DNA from: Aureibaculum luteum
GTDB lineage: Bacteria > Bacteroidota > Bacteroidia > Flavobacteriales > Flavobacteriaceae
DNA: 64,000 nt
Reading direction: 5' to 3'
Assembly (NCBI RefSeq): GCF_003449015.1
Contig: NZ_QRGD01000009.1
Span: 104,536-168,535 of the forward strand
Below, piece after piece: positions 17,365-25,755 of the stretch. A program made the translations under genes and the position numbers. The notes below the pieces were generated by a model, which worked only from the letters and a program-made list of their open reading frames with translations, did not search any database and was not told the origin of the DNA. Numbering within the stretch: the first letter of the stretch is position 1; every line of letters begins with the position of its first letter.

Positions 17365-19620
17365 ATGGTAGGCAACTTGTTAAAATCAATTGAGTTATTT
17401 TTAAAAGGAGCTAGTTTTTACAGAGGTATTGTATTAACTATTGCTGTAACACTGCCAATCGCTATACTTTATTCTATTGGTCAGACTGCTATAATAGTTC
17501 CTATTGTTTTTGGAACATTTGTAAACGCACCTAGTGATATTCCAGGAAGTTTAAAGCGAAAAGTTAATGGTATTTTAATTAGTATTTCCTTAACCGCAAT
17601 TGTTACCCTATTAATTCTATTTGCAAAACCCTATTTTTTAGTACTACTAATAGCTTTGGCAATTTTATCTTTTTTTAGTGCCATGATTGCTGTATATGGT
17701 TTTAGAGGGTCATTAATTGCATTTTCAGGTTTGTTAGCAATGGTGCTAGCCTTGGCGGTTAAGGATATAAGTGGCATTGATATTTTGTTACATGTAGGTT
17801 TATTAATTATAGGAGGCTTGTGGTACCTCATAATTTCGTTACTGTTAAGACGGATTTCTTCAAAAAAAGATCAAAAAAAGTTATTATCAGATACGCTAGA
17901 ATTAACGGGAGAATATTTAAAATTACGAGGACGGCTATTAACGGAACGCGATTTGCATGATGATTTGTTTAAGAAAATATTAGAACTTCAAACTAAAATT
18001 AGCGAGAAACATGAAACGCTTCGCGAATCTCTTTTAATTACCAGAAGGAAAACAGGTCGTTCGCATTATGAAGAAAGAAGACTACTTATATTTATTTCTT
18101 TGATAGATATTTTGGAGTTGGCATTGGCAAACACGTTAGATTACGCTAAGATTGATGATTTATTTAATACTAAAAAAAATTATTTAGAGACCTTTAGTAA
18201 TGTTAATGTTGTTATGGGTGAGCATTTAGTAATGTTGTCTAAAGCAATAATCAATAATAATAAAATACCTACAAAAAACGAATTACTAAACGTTTTTGCA
18301 AATGCACATAAAGAGATTGATAATTATGTTGCAGAAGTAGGTTTGCCTGAGGCTAGGGAAGGAGCCTTAACACTTCGTAATATTTACACATATCAACAAC
18401 AGTTGCTATATCAAATAAGGGCTATAAGACGCGTGATGGCAAATGTAGAAAACGCGTCTAAATTATCGATAAAAAAACAAGAAGAAAGCCAGTTTATTAC
18501 ACTTCAAGAATATCGATTCTCTATCATTTTAGAGCATTTGAGTTTTAAATCTACCATATTCAGACATGCCTTAAGGTTAAGTGTAGCTGTAGTTGCTGCT
18601 TATTTATTGGGAAGTTTATTAGATATAAAAAATGCTTATTGGATAATTCTGACGCTAATTGTTATTATGCGACCTAATTATGGATTGACCAAAGAGCGTT
18701 CTTTAAATAGAATTATAGGAACTATTATTGGGGCGGCTGTTGCAGCTTTAATTATTTTCACTACACAAAATATAATAGTCTATGGGGTGTTGGCAGTTTT
18801 ATCATTAACATTTGCGTTCTCTTTAATTCAACAAAGTTATAAGGTTGGAGCGGCCTTTATTACACTCCATGTTATTTTTGTTTATGCTTTATTACAGCCC
18901 AATGCATTTGAAGTAATTGGTTACCGAGTTTTAGATACTTTAATTGGGGCAATTCTGGCAGTTATTGCTAATTATGTACTTTGGCCACTTTGGGAATTCA
19001 AGAACTTAGATCACGATATTTTAGCTGTTTTAAAAGCAAACAATAATTATTTATTAGCAACTCAAAAGCTATATAACAAAAAAAACGGACTGAATACACA
19101 TTATAAAATGCCTAGAAAAGAAGCTTTTTTAGCCATGAGTGAATTAAATGCCGCATTTCAGCGTGTAACACAAGATCCGAAATCTAAGCAGAAAGAATAT
19201 CAACTTATTTATGATATAGTTACTTTAAATCATACTATTATATCAGCTATTGCATCTTTGGGTAGTTTTATTCAAAAGCATAAAGTTTCCTCTTTAAATG
19301 AACAATTTGATATTTTTATTATTCATATAAGTAATAATTTAAAAGAGGCTCGAAATATTTTAGATAAGAATAAAAAACTAAAAATTAATCAAGACGATAA
19401 TATTGAAAATGCAAAAGAAGAATTGTTAGATAATTATACAAATCTAGCAAATGAAAGAGATCAAGAAATAAAATCAGGTCAACTTGATGTAAAGGAAGAA
19501 ATGCTCATTAATCTGCAAGAAGCACATTTATTATATAATCAGCTAATTTGGTTGAGAAACTTGACTGATAATCTTAAAAAAGCAACTTATAAGTACAAGA
19601 AATTGGTAAGCTCAACTTAG
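17365..19620 (+). CDS. FUSC / YccS-type inner-membrane protein
   Basis: 751 residues from the ATG at 17365; longer in-frame starts exist from 17287 but carry a hydrophilic stretch foreign to the family. Two blocks of about five membrane segments (residues about 20-165 and 410-530) are separated by a soluble helical domain, and a soluble C-terminal domain follows. The second block contains YWIILTLIVIMRPNYGLTKERSLNRIIGTIIGA, partially quoted by the family as the FUSC signature (RPNYGLTxxRxxxRxxGT). Relatives export aromatic acids or other small compounds, but substrates are mostly unknown. Convergent with the anti-sigma-like gene, overlapping 4 bp. Confidence 0.86.
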   Translation: MVGNLLKSIELFLKGASFYRGIVLTIAVTLPIAILYSIGQTAIIVPIVFGTFVNAPSDIPGSLKRKVNGILISISLTAIVTLLILFAKPYFLVLLIALAILSFFSAMIAVYGFRGSLIAFSGLLAMVLALAVKDISGIDILLHVGLLIIGGLWYLIISLLLRRISSKKDQKKLLSDTLELTGEYLKLRGRLLTERDLHDDLFKKILELQTKISEKHETLRESLLITRRKTGRSHYEERRLLIFISLIDILELALANTLDYAKIDDLFNTKKNYLETFSNVNVVMGEHLVMLSKAIINNNKIPTKNELLNVFANAHKEIDNYVAEVGLPEAREGALTLRNIYTYQQQLLYQIRAIRRVMANVENASKLSIKKQEESQFITLQEYRFSIILEHLSFKSTIFRHALRLSVAVVAAYLLGSLLDIKNAYWIILTLIVIMRPNYGLTKERSLNRIIGTIIGAAVAALIIFTTQNIIVYGVLAVLSLTFAFSLIQQSYKVGAAFITLHVIFVYALLQPNAFEVIGYRVLDTLIGAILAVIANYVLWPLWEFKNLDHDILAVLKANNNYLLATQKLYNKKNGLNTHYKMPRKEAFLAMSELNAAFQRVTQDPKSKQKEYQLIYDIVTLNHTIISAIASLGSFIQKHKVSSLNEQFDIFIIHISNNLKEARNILDKNKKLKINQDDNIENAKEELLDNYTNLANERDQEIKSGQLDVKEEMLINLQEAHLLYNQLIWLRNLTDNLKKATYKYKKLVSST

Positions 19621-20015
19621 ATGTTAAGGCGTTTGTTAAAGTAATTTTTAAGTACAATAATTTGTATTAAGAATAATATAGAAACGATTATGGTAGCATA
19701 TAAAGTAGTGTTTGAGAAATGCATATTAGGCAGGAAATTTAAGCTAAAATCGAATTCAAAATAGTTCAACCATTTAGATTGGGTAAGGTTTTCGTAACGA
19801 GCTATATACACTAAAGCACTTACGGTTAAAAAACTAATTAACAACCATACTTTTTTAGATATCAGAGGTTTATATTCGAATGCTTTTTGTAGATCTAATT
19901 GCTCAACTTGAGCCATAATAGAATTTGTAAATTGCATGGAAGTCGTGGTTAAAGCATCATCTTGCATTAACTTATCAACCAACGTTTCTATATTTTTATT
20001 TTCTTCTGTACGCAT
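19617..20015 (-). CDS. Small membrane partner of the ECF sigma factor (putative anti-sigma)
   Basis: 132 residues. The N-terminal about 60 residues are soluble and acidic; two membrane segments follow (about residues 50-68 and 105-122) with a short periplasmic loop. Its start lies 20 bp inside the end of the sigma-factor gene, so the two are translationally coupled. Position and topology fit an anti-sigma factor, but I see no zinc-binding ZAS motif (HxxxCxxC), so the mechanism would differ from the common zinc-dependent type. The assignment rests mainly on context. Confidence 0.6.
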   Translation of the reverse strand: MRTEENKNIETLVDKLMQDDALTTTSMQFTNSIMAQVEQLDLQKAFEYKPLISKKVWLLISFLTVSALVYIARYENLTQSKWLNYFEFDFSLNFLPNMHFSNTTLYATIIVSILFLIQIIVLKNYFNKRLNI

Positions 20016-20586
20016 AATGCTCTATGGTTTCCGGTGATAGCCTTTCTTTTAATACACTTGTCAATTTTTTTCTACTTCTGAATAGTTTTACTTTAATATT
20101 ATTAGATTTTAGGTGAACAATTTTAGCTATTTCATCTATGGTTAAATCTTCAAAATAATATAAAGTTAATAAAAAACTGTCTTCACTTGGTAGTAATTGC
20201 ATACAATTTTGAATTGCCAATTTTTTTTCTTCTCGTTCCATTGTATCCAAGACATTGTCTAAACTTTTAATTTGATGTTCAGTATACTCATTAATAGTAA
20301 TTGTTTTCTGCTTGCGTTTTGTCTTTTTTAAATTATCTAAGCAAGTATGATACGCAATGCTATAGATCCATGTTGAAAATTTTGATTCTCCTTTAAATTT
20401 ATGCAATGATTTATAAGCTTTTATAAACGTATCTTGACTAACCTCTTCTGCATCCTCCTTGTTTTTGACCATTCTTAGTACCAATGTGTATACAAAATTC
20501 TTGTAACGATTCACCAAAACAGCATATTTTTGGGTATCGCCATCAAGTATTTTTAGAATACATTCTTGGTCGGTTATTTCGGTCAT
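19996..20586 (-). CDS. ECF-type RNA polymerase sigma factor
   Basis: 196 residues from the ATG at 20586. The frame runs upstream to 20697, but the usual family start is just before TDQECILKILDGD. Region 2: FVYTLVLRMVKNKEDAEEVSQDTFIKAY, of which KNKEDAEEVSQDTFIK (about residues 41-56) binds core polymerase and the -10 element, followed by FSTWIYSIAYHTCLD. Region 4: LTLYYFEDLTIDEIAKIVHL with the helix-turn-helix and KVKLFRSRKKL. Coupled to a membrane partner gene. The segment GGTTAC/TATGAC at 20594-20622 could be its own promoter, which would make it autoregulated. Confidence 0.93.
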   Translation of the reverse strand: MTEITDQECILKILDGDTQKYAVLVNRYKNFVYTLVLRMVKNKEDAEEVSQDTFIKAYKSLHKFKGESKFSTWIYSIAYHTCLDNLKKTKRKQKTITINEYTEHQIKSLDNVLDTMEREEKKLAIQNCMQLLPSEDSFLLTLYYFEDLTIDEIAKIVHLKSNNIKVKLFRSRKKLTSVLKERLSPETIEHYAYRRK

Positions 20587-20726
20587 ATATACATATGACT
20601 TCAAAAAAGTAGTTTTGGTTACAATATTTGGGAAAAAATATGTAGAAAAATCTGTAACCAAAATAAAGAAAGCTTCGTCATAAGTAACATAACACAATAA
20701 AATTAATCAATTTAAATTAAATAATT

Positions 20727-21074
20727 ATGGGATCAGAAGTAATCATATTACCGGCAATTTTTGGAGGTATATTCGGAATTTTCTATTTGTATTTTACGAC
20801 AAGAAATAAAGAACGAATGGCATTAATTGAAAAAGGAGCAGATGCAAAAATATTTACACGAGAAAGACAGCGTGCGGCTCCGGTTTGGAAAGTTATTATA
20901 TTAAATTTAGCCTTATTGTTAATGGGAATTGGTGCAGGTATTGTAATTGGTGGAATTTTATATTCAAATTTTAATGTTAAAGGTGATGTTGCCATGCCAG
21001 GCTCAATTTTCTTAATGGCGGGTACTGGTTTATTGATAGGGTTTTTCTTAACCAAGAACCTAGATAAGGAATAA
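20727..21074 (+). CDS. DUF6249 family small membrane protein
   Basis: 115 residues with three membrane segments: about 5-23, 53-75 and 88-108. Between the first two is the conserved ERMALIEKGAD stretch characteristic of DUF6249. The family is often found next to ECF sigma/anti-sigma pairs in Bacteroidota, and here it is transcribed divergently from one, with 140 bp between the starts. No biochemical function is known; a role in membrane stress is only suggested by context. Confidence 0.78.
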   Translation: MGSEVIILPAIFGGIFGIFYLYFTTRNKERMALIEKGADAKIFTRERQRAAPVWKVIILNLALLLMGIGAGIVIGGILYSNFNVKGDVAMPGSIFLMAGTGLLIGFFLTKNLDKE

Positions 21075-21100
21075 TAAAGTAAAGTTTAGAGCATAAAAAA

Positions 21101-21130
21101 GCCGCTTAGTGTTTACTAAGCGGCTTTTTT
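21101..21130. terminator. Bidirectional terminator between DUF6249 and the dipeptidase gene
   Basis: A perfect 10-bp stem (GCCGCTTAGT with ACTAAGCGGC) with a 4-nt loop, preceded by A6 and followed by T6, can serve both convergent genes. Confidence 0.93.
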
Positions 21131-21136
21131 ATTTTA

Positions 21137-21835
21137 TTATTCAATCGAGAAATCAAAGTAAGTGTCAGGGTAAGGTTCTTTTGCTAATGTAAAATGCCAC
21201 CATTCTTTTTCATGTGGTTTAAAACCATATTTTACCATTCTACGTTGCAACATTAATCGAATAGAACGCTGGTTTTTGGTTACGTTTTTAAAATTAACAT
21301 GAGATTTTTTATCAAATAAATCAAAGTCGCTACCCAAATCTAATATATGTCCCGTTTTTAAAGATACAATAGTTAAATCTACCGTACTTCCTCTACTATG
21401 ACCAGATTTAGCAGCGATATATTCCTCTTTAAATAAATCTTTTTTATCTATGTTAGGATAATATTGATGTTTCATTTTAGTATCAGTAGTGTCTTGTGCC
21501 CATTTTACAAATTGATTAACAGCACGTTGAGGTCTGTATGCATCAAATACTAAAAGGCCAAAACCTAATTTTTCAAAGTCCTGTTGTACTTTCTTTAAAG
21601 CTTGAGCAGCCTCTTTGGTTAAAATACACTTGGGCTTGTTGTAACCATCTATAGGTTTTCCAATAAAGTTGTTTTCAGAATAATATCGTAAATCAGTTCT
21701 TAATTTAGGAATTACTTCTTTAGCATAAACAAAACCTTTTGGCAAGGTTCCAGAATTTTCTTGAGCTTTAACTTGATTTGAGATACTAACTAGTAATATC
21801 ACTGTTAAAAGTTTTATGAAATATGAAATTTTCAT
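21137..21835 (-). CDS. D-alanyl-D-alanine dipeptidase, VanX/DdpX-like (M15D)
   Basis: 232 residues from the ATG at 21835, chosen because a signal peptide starts there (KISYFIKLLTVILLVSISNQVKA, cut before QENSG). Zinc-site motifs: SGHSRGSTVDLT near residue 133 supplies His and Asp, and EKEWWHFTL near residue 210 supplies Glu and His. The enzyme hydrolyses D-Ala-D-Ala. With a signal peptide and no vanHA genes beside it, it most likely recycles or salvages cell-wall dipeptide in the periplasm rather than conferring glycopeptide resistance. Confidence 0.88.
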   Translation of the reverse strand: MKISYFIKLLTVILLVSISNQVKAQENSGTLPKGFVYAKEVIPKLRTDLRYYSENNFIGKPIDGYNKPKCILTKEAAQALKKVQQDFEKLGFGLLVFDAYRPQRAVNQFVKWAQDTTDTKMKHQYYPNIDKKDLFKEEYIAAKSGHSRGSTVDLTIVSLKTGHILDLGSDFDLFDKKSHVNFKNVTKNQRSIRLMLQRRMVKYGFKPHEKEWWHFTLAKEPYPDTYFDFSIE

Positions 21836-22081
21836 TAATTTAATCTTTTGGGTTAAGTGTTTAACGCTAAAGTATTCAATATATTTTACAGAATAGTACA
21901 ATGACGCTACTGTGGTTATCCTATTGCTTTTGTTATTTAAGGATTAATAGTATAAAATAAGCTTAAAATGTACCTTTGATAGGAATATTTATATTATCTA
22001 AATGAATAGAATAACAATAAGCTAGAACTTAATTTCTATGTTTATTAATTACTATATTTAACAAAATTTCAAAATTATAGA

Positions 22082-23164
22082 ATGAATCATAAATTAATGT
22101 CAAAGAAAAAACCAAGCTTTCCTATTTCGGAGAAGCTTTCTGCTTATTTGACTAGGCATGGTAGAAATATAAAGATTCCTATTTTTTATGATGATTTATT
22201 GCGTTTTCAAGGAGCCATAGAAATTTTTGATGAAGAGGGGAATGATACCTTATGGGTTAGTGTTTTTTTTGCAGAGCACGAGCGTAATGAGATTGAATTC
22301 AGTTTAAAGCAAATTTATACTATTTTAAATGCAGATGGTAGTGATACCTTGATTCCTTATTTAAATATTGATAGTATAGATTTTTGCACTTTTGGTAACT
22401 CAAAACCATTTAGGATAAAGGTGAGAAATATTTTAAATGATATCTACACTTATTTTTATGTTAAGAGTGCGGATGCATCTCGTATTTATGGATTGGAATT
22501 AGAGCATTTACTGTCACCAAACTACATTTATTTCTTAGTTTATAAGGATACCTTAATTGAAGAGCATATTTCTGGCATACCAGGCGATACTTTTATTGAA
22601 AATCATCTAGATCAGTGTTCAGAACAGGATAAAAGGACAATTGCTAAAGAGTTTGTAAAGTTTAATGAACGTTGTTTTGTGCGTTTGTTGGGTGACATGC
22701 GTTCTTATAATTATGTAATGGTACTTACTCATGATTTTGATAGAATACTCTATAGAATCAGGGCAATCGATTTTGATCAACAAAGTTTTGAAGGGAATCC
22801 AAAGGTGTATAAACCTCAGTTTTTAAAAGAAAATAATAAATTGGTAGAAATGACTTTAGACTTACTTCGTCAAGAATCTATTGACCAATATAAATTAGAA
22901 GAACGTTCGCTATTAGCAAAAAGAGCGGCCAGTGAGGACACCCGGTTAAGCCAAGTGTTAGATTGTATGTGCAAAGATGTAATATCAACGCCTGAGAAAG
23001 TTACGGAACTTAAAGAAGGTTTATTAGAACTTACTGGTGATGTTGAATTTAAGAAAGCAAATAATATGGGAGACATATTAAAAAGTGCTTTAGGCTTTGT
23101 TGGTCGAAATTATGAAAACTTAAATCCTCATATTATTAGAAACAATCAAGTAGATAATGTTTAG
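22082..23164 (+). CDS. Uncharacterised protein with protein-kinase-fold landmarks
   Basis: 360 residues, no signal peptide. I do not recognise a named family. The middle of the protein shows the spacing of a kinase core: YFYVKSADA with Lys128 (beta-3 lysine position), GLELEHL with Glu139/Glu141 (helix C), an interlobe segment FLVYKDTLIEEHISGIPG, then GDMRSYNYVMV with Asp205 and Asn210 exactly five residues apart as in HRDxKxxN, and AIDFDQQSF with Asp230 in the place of DFG. There is no glycine-rich loop that I can identify. The N-terminal 100 residues and the helical C-terminus after 255 are unassigned. Single gene, convergent with the nuclease gene. Confidence 0.6.
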   Translation: MNHKLMSKKKPSFPISEKLSAYLTRHGRNIKIPIFYDDLLRFQGAIEIFDEEGNDTLWVSVFFAEHERNEIEFSLKQIYTILNADGSDTLIPYLNIDSIDFCTFGNSKPFRIKVRNILNDIYTYFYVKSADASRIYGLELEHLLSPNYIYFLVYKDTLIEEHISGIPGDTFIENHLDQCSEQDKRTIAKEFVKFNERCFVRLLGDMRSYNYVMVLTHDFDRILYRIRAIDFDQQSFEGNPKVYKPQFLKENNKLVEMTLDLLRQESIDQYKLEERSLLAKRAASEDTRLSQVLDCMCKDVISTPEKVTELKEGLLELTGDVEFKKANNMGDILKSALGFVGRNYENLNPHIIRNNQVDNV

Positions 23165-23190
23165 TAAATGTAAAATTTGTTTAAAATATA

Positions 23191-23973
23191 TTAAGCAAAA
23201 ATATCATTTAACAATTCTGCCAATCTAATTCCTGCTTTTTGAAGTTGCTGTCTTACGGTTTTAAAGTGATCATAATTATATTGGTAACGTAAATTTTCAC
23301 CAACTTCAACAGAAGCATATATTTTTTTAGTAAGATTATGTGATTCATTTACCCAATCAATTACAGAACCTGCTTGAATGGTTTTTAATTGTACTTTGGA
23401 TAAGTCTTGTTCGTTGTCTGCCAATTCTAAGTAACTCATTCCCCATTCATTAATCATATCACTATCCCAAACGCGGTGTAAATTTGTGCCTTTACCAAAC
23501 CATTGTACTTGTACTGTATTTCCACCTTTATCTTCAGCTCTACCAACATGCATAGGTTGGTGTAAGTCGCCCACTAAATGCACTAACAATTTTAAATAAA
23601 AAACTTTGTCTTCTTTAGAGCTGTTATCGTCTTTTAAAACTTCAACACATTTATTAATACCTGTAACCACATCACCTTGTGGATTTTTTTCTGATGTTTC
23701 ATAAGTTTTGTCAAAAGGCATATTCACATAATGCCATGTGTAAAACTTATTATACTTTTTATCAGATTTTATCTCATCGCCATAGGTCGATACAAATGCT
23801 AGACTTTGACCATCTAATAACTTATCAATCTTTTTACGCACGCTTTTCTTTAAATGATTTTCTGCGATTTTCCCTGTAGTTCTGTGTCCAGTTGGTCCCC
23901 ACTCTATAGAAGTAGCAAAGATTGAGCTTGAAATAAATAGTGCAGATATAAAAAGTGAAATTTTTGAGATCAT
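23191..23973 (-). CDS. S1/P1-type secreted nuclease
   Basis: 260 residues with a signal peptide (about 1-20, ending IFATS). The trinuclear zinc-site pattern is present: the mature N-terminus begins close to EWGPTGHRTTGKIAENHL (Trp and His as ligands), then TWHYVNMPFD near residue 84, LLVHLVGDLHQPMHVG near residue 129 and TNLHRVWDSDMI near residue 155. Members cut single-stranded DNA and RNA and have 3'-nucleotidase activity; in the periplasm or outside the cell this would provide phosphate and nucleosides. A TACTTTTG -7 element lies at 23990-23997. Confidence 0.92.
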   Translation of the reverse strand: MISKISLFISALFISSSIFATSIEWGPTGHRTTGKIAENHLKKSVRKKIDKLLDGQSLAFVSTYGDEIKSDKKYNKFYTWHYVNMPFDKTYETSEKNPQGDVVTGINKCVEVLKDDNSSKEDKVFYLKLLVHLVGDLHQPMHVGRAEDKGGNTVQVQWFGKGTNLHRVWDSDMINEWGMSYLELADNEQDLSKVQLKTIQAGSVIDWVNESHNLTKKIYASVEVGENLRYQYNYDHFKTVRQQLQKAGIRLAELLNDIFA

Positions 23974-23989
23974 AAGTAATATATTTCTA

Positions 23990-23997
23990 CAAAAGTA
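23990..23997 (-). promoter_or_regulatory. Predicted -7 element of the S1/P1 nuclease gene
   Basis: Minus strand reads TACTTTTG, matching TAxxTTTG, 17 bp before the start codon, giving a leader of about 10 nt. Confidence 0.5.
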
Positions 23998-24086
23998 AGA
24001 AATAAATTGGTGATACTATTTGTAAATATCAAAAATAATGTTATATCTTAGCGATATCAAAATAATATCATTCTAAATCAAATAAT

Positions 24087-24941
24087 ATGAAAGAAGAAAA
24101 AATTATAAAAGTACCCAATGGTTATTTTATGCTGTTTTTAAGCCTCGTTTTAATATGCGGAGGTATTTACGGGTTTGTTGCTTTTGATATGGTTTTTGTG
24201 GTCGCTGTTGTAATAGGAATATTTCTGCTACCTGGCTTTTTCTTAGTGAACCCTAACACCTCAAAAGTATTGTTGCTTTTCGGTAAATACGTAGGTACTG
24301 TAAAGGATAATGGATTTTTTTGGGCAAATCCTTTTTACACCAAAAGAAGAATTTCTTTAAGAGCAAGTAACTTTGATAGTGAACGCGTAAAGGTAAATGA
24401 CAAATTAGGTAACCCGATAATGATAAGTACCATTTTGGTTTGGCGTGTACAAGACACTTTTAAAGCGGCTTTTGATGTTGATAATTTTGAAAACTTTGTT
24501 AGAGTACAAAGTGATGCAGCAGTAAGGAAATTAGCAAGTTTATATCCTTACGACAATTTTGCAGATGAAGGTTTAGATGAAGATATTACGTTAAGAGCAA
24601 GTGTAAATGAGGTAAGCGAAGCTTTAGAAAAGGAGTTGTCAGAGCGTTTGGCAATGGCAGGTATTGAGGTGTTAGAAGCCAGAATAGGCTACTTGGCATA
24701 CGCACAAGAAATTGCAAATGCGATGCTGAAGCGTCAACAAGCCACTGCCATTGTAGCGGCAAGACATAAAATTGTTGAAGGTGCAGTGAGTATGGTAGAA
24801 ATGGCTTTAGAAGAACTAAGTAAAAAAAATATAATAGATCTTGATGAAGATAGAAAGGCAGCTATGGTTAGTAATTTGATGGTCATACTTTGTTCCGATA
24901 AGGATGCAACACCCGTTGTAAATGCAGGAACACTAACTTAA
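24087..24941 (+). CDS. SPFH (stomatin/prohibitin-like) membrane protein
   Basis: 284 residues. Two hydrophobic stretches at about 14-50 anchor the N-terminus. The SPFH/Band 7 domain follows, from FLVNPNTSKVLLLFGKYVGTVKDNGFFW (start near residue 53) through RRISLRASNFDSERVKVNDKLGNP to a coiled helical region around AYAQEIANAMLKRQQATAIVAARHKIVEGAV, near residues 205-235. Such proteins oligomerise into membrane microdomain scaffolds that control proteases or quality control. It is the first gene of a run of small co-directional genes that ends with an Arc-like protein; the SPFH/Arc association is recurrent in Flavobacteriaceae. Confidence 0.9.
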   Translation: MKEEKIIKVPNGYFMLFLSLVLICGGIYGFVAFDMVFVVAVVIGIFLLPGFFLVNPNTSKVLLLFGKYVGTVKDNGFFWANPFYTKRRISLRASNFDSERVKVNDKLGNPIMISTILVWRVQDTFKAAFDVDNFENFVRVQSDAAVRKLASLYPYDNFADEGLDEDITLRASVNEVSEALEKELSERLAMAGIEVLEARIGYLAYAQEIANAMLKRQQATAIVAARHKIVEGAVSMVEMALEELSKKNIIDLDEDRKAAMVSNLMVILCSDKDATPVVNAGTLT

Positions 24942-24953
24942 AATTTATAGGGT

Positions 24954-25052
24954 ATGTCAGGATATATATTTGGCAAAAAGAAAACAAAACTTATAATCAC
25001 CTTGGTTATTTTGTCCTTAATCTTAATAATTATTGGGTTTTTATTTAATTAA
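24954..25052 (+). CDS. 32-residue single-span membrane peptide
   Basis: A short frame MSGYIFGKKKTKLIITLVIL and on to FLFN: a basic N-terminal part, then one hydrophobic helix covering residues about 12-31. It lies 12 bp after the SPFH gene and 9 bp before the DUF4177-like gene, all on one strand, which supports translation. It could be an accessory peptide for the SPFH assembly. The length alone makes chance possible. Confidence 0.5.
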   Translation: MSGYIFGKKKTKLIITLVILSLILIIIGFLFN

Positions 25053-25061
25053 ATATTTAAT

Positions 25062-25220
25062 ATGAAAGAATACAAAGTAATTAATTGGAAACAAGGATTA
25101 ACAGGTAATAATAAAAGACTTGAAGATACTTTAAATCAACATGCTCAATCTGGTTGGAGAGTTTGTCATTTAGCAGAACATACAGCTCGTATTGTTTTTG
25201 AAAGAGATAAAAACAGGTAA
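25062..25220 (+). CDS. DUF4177-like small protein
   Basis: 52 residues: starts MKEYKVINWKQ, contains LEDTLNQHAQSGWRVCHLA and ends in a strand RIVFERDKN. This pattern (strand, helix with LNxxxxxGWR, strand) is that of DUF4177, small cytoplasmic proteins of unknown function. It lies in the SPFH operon, 25 bp before the next gene. Confidence 0.72.
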   Translation: MKEYKVINWKQGLTGNNKRLEDTLNQHAQSGWRVCHLAEHTARIVFERDKNR

Positions 25221-25245
25221 TTAGATAAATTTTAAAATTTTAAAA

Positions 25246-25755
25246 ATGAAAATCTTCAAAGAACAACAGCGGTTTAGTCAATGGTGGATTTATATTATTA
25301 TTGCTGCATCACTATTGTTCATGGTAATTCCCGTATTGGTAAATTCTAATGATATTAGTAATGATATAGCGGCTAAAACTTCCTTGATAATTTCAATTTT
25401 ATTGATAGCTGGTGCCGTTATTCTTATTCGTATGATGACTTTACATACTAGGATAGATGATAAAGGAATACATTATCGTTTTACTCCTTTTCAAGGAAAG
25501 AAATATTTAATAGTTTGGAATGATATTAGCAATGTGTATGTACGAAAATACAATGCCATAACTGAATATGGAGGATGGGGATTCAGAGGTTATATCTTTA
25601 AATCTGGTGGAAAAGCTTTTAATGTTATGGGAAATAGAGGTATTCAAATTGTGTTAAAAAACGGAAAGAAAATGCTAATTGGAACTCAGAAGGAAGTTGA
25701 AGCAGAACGTATACTTGATGTTTATAAATCAAAAATTATAAAACCTACAGCATGA
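25246..25755 (+). CDS. Membrane protein with a PH-like C-terminal domain
   Basis: 169 residues. Two membrane segments at about 13-31 and 44-62 are followed by a beta-rich domain (LHTRIDDKGIHYRFTPFQ, YLIVWNDISNVYVRKYN, IQIVLKNGKKMLIGTQ and a final helix), the arrangement of bacterial PH-like membrane proteins. Function unknown. It belongs to the SPFH operon, and its stop overlaps the next gene's start by 4 bp. Confidence 0.65.
   Translation: MKIFKEQQRFSQWWIYIIIAASLLFMVIPVLVNSNDISNDIAAKTSLIISILLIAGAVILIRMMTLHTRIDDKGIHYRFTPFQGKKYLIVWNDISNVYVRKYNAITEYGGWGFRGYIFKSGGKAFNVMGNRGIQIVLKNGKKMLIGTQKEVEAERILDVYKSKIIKPTA

Noticed and set aside
19996..20697. Sigma factor with a 37-residue N-terminal extension from the ATG at 20697
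   Set aside because: The extension covers the divergent intergenic region and does not resemble the family N-terminus; the start at 20586 fits.
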